Origin: Syntrophobacteraceae bacterium
Lineage (GTDB): Bacteria; Desulfobacterota; Syntrophobacteria; Syntrophobacterales; Syntrophobacteraceae
Direction: 5' to 3'
Assembly: GCA_018053185.1 (NCBI GenBank)
Contig: JAGPLX010000003.1
Location: 37,543-101,542, forward strand
Length of the DNA: 64,000 nt
Part shown: positions 61,977 through 64,000 of the stretch, piece by piece
Layout of the letters: each line of letters starts with the position of its first letter
Position numbering within the stretch: position 1 is the first letter of the stretch
The notes under the pieces: model-generated
Told to the model about the DNA's origin: nothing
The model's input: the letters and a program-made list of their open reading frames with translations, nothing else
Databases searched by the model: none
Program-made: the position numbers and the translations under genes

Positions 61977-63167
61977 TCACATTGCATCGGCACTGCCGAT
62001 CTTTTTGAGCGCCTGCTGCACGTCCCGGTCTTTGCGCTCCTCGAGAAAAGACTGGAACAGCACCACCGCCTTCCCGGTTTCTCCCCGCGCGACGAGGACT
62101 TCACCCGAAGCCAGGACCGACGGCTTATGGAGAGGATCCACCCTTAAGGACTCGGAAAACATCTCGAGGGCGGATTCCACCTGATCGAGTTCCCGGTGGA
62201 TACAACCCAGGCCGTGGTAGGCATCCGCCTTGCCGGGATCCAGGGACAAAGCCCTCGAGAACGCTTCACCCGCCCCGACCCAGTCCTTCGCGTGTGCCAG
62301 CTTCTTCCCCATGGCCACGTAGACGTCCGACAGCTCCCCCGGCAACCCTTCCGGCTTCCAGTGACCGTTTCCGCCGGACCGCAACATTGCGGCATAGGCC
62401 TCCCACGCATTTTCGTCTCGGGGATTTTTTTGGAGATAGATTTTGAGAAGGTCCGCAGCGATTTCGATCTCACCCGCGGAAGACAGAGCGTTGGCACTGT
62501 TGTAAAGGATGTCCGGATCTTCCGAATCCAAGTCGAGTGCTCGGTAGAAACACTCGAGCGCCTTTTTCAGGTCACCTTCCTGCCAGTACAGCACTCCCAG
62601 ATTGCTGTGTGCGCGCGCGTGATCCGGGTTGTGCTCCACAGCGATTTCGAAACATGCCCGAGCGTGTTCGAGCTTTCCCTGTTCAAACCGCTTTTCTCCC
62701 TCATCGTTGAAGAGGTCCGCGGGATCTCGTGAAGGCACAATAGGGTCAGCACCCTCAGCATCCTCGACCCGCAGCATTTCCCGCCTCACCTCGTCATCCC
62801 AGGGTTTCCGTTCCAAGTAGGCCCGGAGTACATCGAGGGCGTCTTCCTTCTTTCCCAGTTCCTGGAATACCCTGCTGCAGTTTAGAATGACGTCCTGGTC
62901 GTTGGGATCCAGCTCGAGGGCCCGGGTGAGATATTGAAGGGAGGATTCATGATCTCCCAGACTCCAATCGACCACGCTCAGGTTGTTGTGCGCCTTCGCA
63001 TTCTGAGGATCCATTTCCACGGCTTTTTCGAAGCAGCGCCGGGCTTGTCGGGTATCCCCCCCGGCGAAGAGCTTTTCGCCCTCGGCGTTCCATTTCACGG
63101 AGGCCGCCTGTTGGGTGCCGTCCACAGCACATCCTTTGAACGGTGTATTGTTGTCAAACTTCGGCAT
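61977..63167 (-). CDS. TPR-repeat protein
   Basis: A 396-residue soluble protein built from about nine TPR units, e.g. 'GEKLFAGGDTRQARRCFEKAVEMDP', split; 'AHSNLGVLYWQEGDLKKALECFYRAL', split; and 'YHGLGCIHRELDQVESALEMF'. There is no enzymatic domain. GGAG precedes the ATG by 6 nt. It lies in the flagellin glycosylation island, between the CgeB-like gene and the decayed glycosyltransferase, so it may act as a scaffold or substrate-binding partner. Confidence 0.85.
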   Translation of the reverse strand: MPKFDNNTPFKGCAVDGTQQAASVKWNAEGEKLFAGGDTRQARRCFEKAVEMDPQNAKAHNNLSVVDWSLGDHESSLQYLTRALELDPNDQDVILNCSRVFQELGKKEDALDVLRAYLERKPWDDEVRREMLRVEDAEGADPIVPSRDPADLFNDEGEKRFEQGKLEHARACFEIAVEHNPDHARAHSNLGVLYWQEGDLKKALECFYRALDLDSEDPDILYNSANALSSAGEIEIAADLLKIYLQKNPRDENAWEAYAAMLRSGGNGHWKPEGLPGELSDVYVAMGKKLAHAKDWVGAGEAFSRALSLDPGKADAYHGLGCIHRELDQVESALEMFSESLRVDPLHKPSVLASGEVLVARGETGKAVVLFQSFLEERKDRDVQQALKKIGSADAM

Positions 63168-63292
63168 ATCGGACTCCAGTCATTGAATTGTTCAAAACGG
63201 CTCTTGCGGGAAGGCACTCGAATCCCGGACTCGAATTCATCCTTCCCATCCAATTCTTGTTCCATCTCAGCGAAAAAGTCGCCGCTCCCAGT

Positions 63293-64000
63293 TCAAACCG
63301 TATGGACTGGAGGCTCCAGGAGATCGTCTCCATCCAGGGGAAGGATGTATCTGTCCTTGGATTTCCGAACCCCGGCGTTTCCGGCCGAGGCCAAGCCTCC
63401 GTTTCACTTCTCGAGAAGCCGGATTCAGCAGGAGCCTTGCTTCCGGATGAGTGATCCGGCAACGATATTGGAGGCATCAGTGCTGCCATTATACTCAATT
63501 ACGATCTCCCGCTCCTGAATAGACTGACGCACCCTGCTCTCGACGACGTCCTTGGGGCACTCTGCTTGGCTGAAGCGAGAAATGATTACGGAAACCGTGG
63601 CCACCCCTGGGAGCCTTGAAAAAGGAAAGAGTCCATGGGTTGGTACGGCTCAATCGGTTCTGGTAGCGGCCCTCCACCAGAAAATGTTCCCATCCCGACC
63701 GGATACACCCGGACCGCACCGCGCTCAAGACCTCGGGATATTGAGACAGGTAAAAGGCTTCGTCAAAATCTTGCTGGAGCGGGACCGGCAGATCTACCCG
63801 GCGAAGCAGGAACCGCAGATCCTGCACTTGTGAGAGGGTATCCAGCAGGGACAGCAGGGACTCGACCTCCCTTGATGGGGCCAGTTCCCAGCTTTTTTTC
63901 AAGCAGTCGACGGCCCCCGGCACGTCTGCAAACCAGAGAAGTGTCAGAGCCGCCGTCCAGAACGCGGTGGCCTTTGCTTCCTCGTAGGGGATGCGGCCCC
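63293..64000 (-). pseudogene. decayed TPR-glycosyltransferase (GT2), truncated by the window edge
   Basis: The minus-strand frame open from the window edge encodes TPR-like sequence and 'DFDEAFYLSQYPEVLSAVR', then loses phase at the five-T run 63619-63623. One base less there restores a GT2 domain: 'VATVSVIISRFSQAE', 'IEYNGSTDASNIVAGSLI', then TGA (63425-63427), 'IRLLEK', TGA (63404-63406), 'NGGLASAGNAGVRKSKDRYI', 'LPLDGDDLLEP' and a third stop (63293-63295). These are the canonical GT2 motifs in order, so the gene has a frameshift and at least two internal stops. The 5' end lies outside the window. Sequencing errors could explain one of these, hardly all. Confidence 0.78.

Noticed and set aside
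1..64000. tRNA, rRNA, CRISPR arrays, complete insertion sequences
   Set aside because: No T-loop/acceptor arrangement, rRNA core sequence, regularly spaced repeat or transposase with terminal repeats was found when scanning both strands by eye; tRNAscan and Infernal would be decisive.

Overview
The window reads as a chromosome segment of a GC-rich, anaerobic, Gram-negative, flagellated and piliated bacterium. The best guess is Thermodesulfobacteriota (former Deltaproteobacteria, Syntrophobacter-like). That is inferred from the mix of desulfoferrodoxin, an ETF alpha subunit with a ferredoxin domain, LptD, paired PilT ATPases, a short flagellin and the gene order. It is not proven: no rRNA or tRNA gene was seen.

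Layout. 0-3 kb: oxidative-stress pair (tpx, dfx) and a DUF2156 protein. 3-10 kb: lptD, folC, an ACT-domain protein, a phenylacetate-CoA ligase with terminator hairpins in its leader, and a TPR membrane protein. 10-19.8 kb: trmL, a small overlapping ORF, a hydrolase coupled to thiD, thiL, thiE, two PilT-type ATPases, a PflA-like radical SAM protein and an MBL-fold hydrolase, all on the minus strand. 20-25 kb (plus strand): a large helicase carrying a C-terminal exonuclease domain (MrfA-MrfB-like fusion), a specialised NusG paralogue and a conspicuously AT-rich bacterial eRF1-like gene. 25-35 kb (minus): a DHH phosphoesterase and a sugar/glycan block (glycosyltransferase-TPR, DegT aminotransferase, epimerase, SPASM-methyltransferase, and a 1116-residue protein with three methyltransferase domains and a glycosyltransferase domain). 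35-51 kb (minus): a VgrG3-like muramidase, then a long housekeeping run. In transcription order this is yceD, rpmF, plsX, acyl-CoA dehydrogenase, etfB, etfA, fabG, fabF, rpiB, glyA, ribD, ribE, ribBA, ribH, nusB. 51-55.6 kb: a lipoprotein (minus), gltX (plus) and a Cache-HAMP-PAS histidine kinase (plus) whose ATPase domain looks eroded. 55.7-64 kb (minus): flagellin with its terminator and a sigma-28-like promoter, followed upstream by two GT2-TPR proteins, a CgeB-type glycosyltransferase with a Maf-like front end, a TPR protein and a decayed TPR-GT2 pseudogene cut by the window edge. This looks like a flagellin glycosylation island.

How it fits together. Two glycan blocks (26.8-34.7 kb and 56.7-64 kb) share domain types (TPR plus glycosyltransferase, CgeB-like C-termini). 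They may act on flagellin or surface polysaccharide. In the lipid cluster, an acyl-CoA dehydrogenase/ETF module occupies the place where fabH and fabD usually sit between plsX and fabG, and no acpP lies between fabG and fabF. The riboflavin genes are complete (ribD, ribE, ribBA, ribH), but I see no FMN riboswitch. Start codons were chosen mainly by Shine-Dalgarno spacing and conserved N-termini; several are GTG or TTG.
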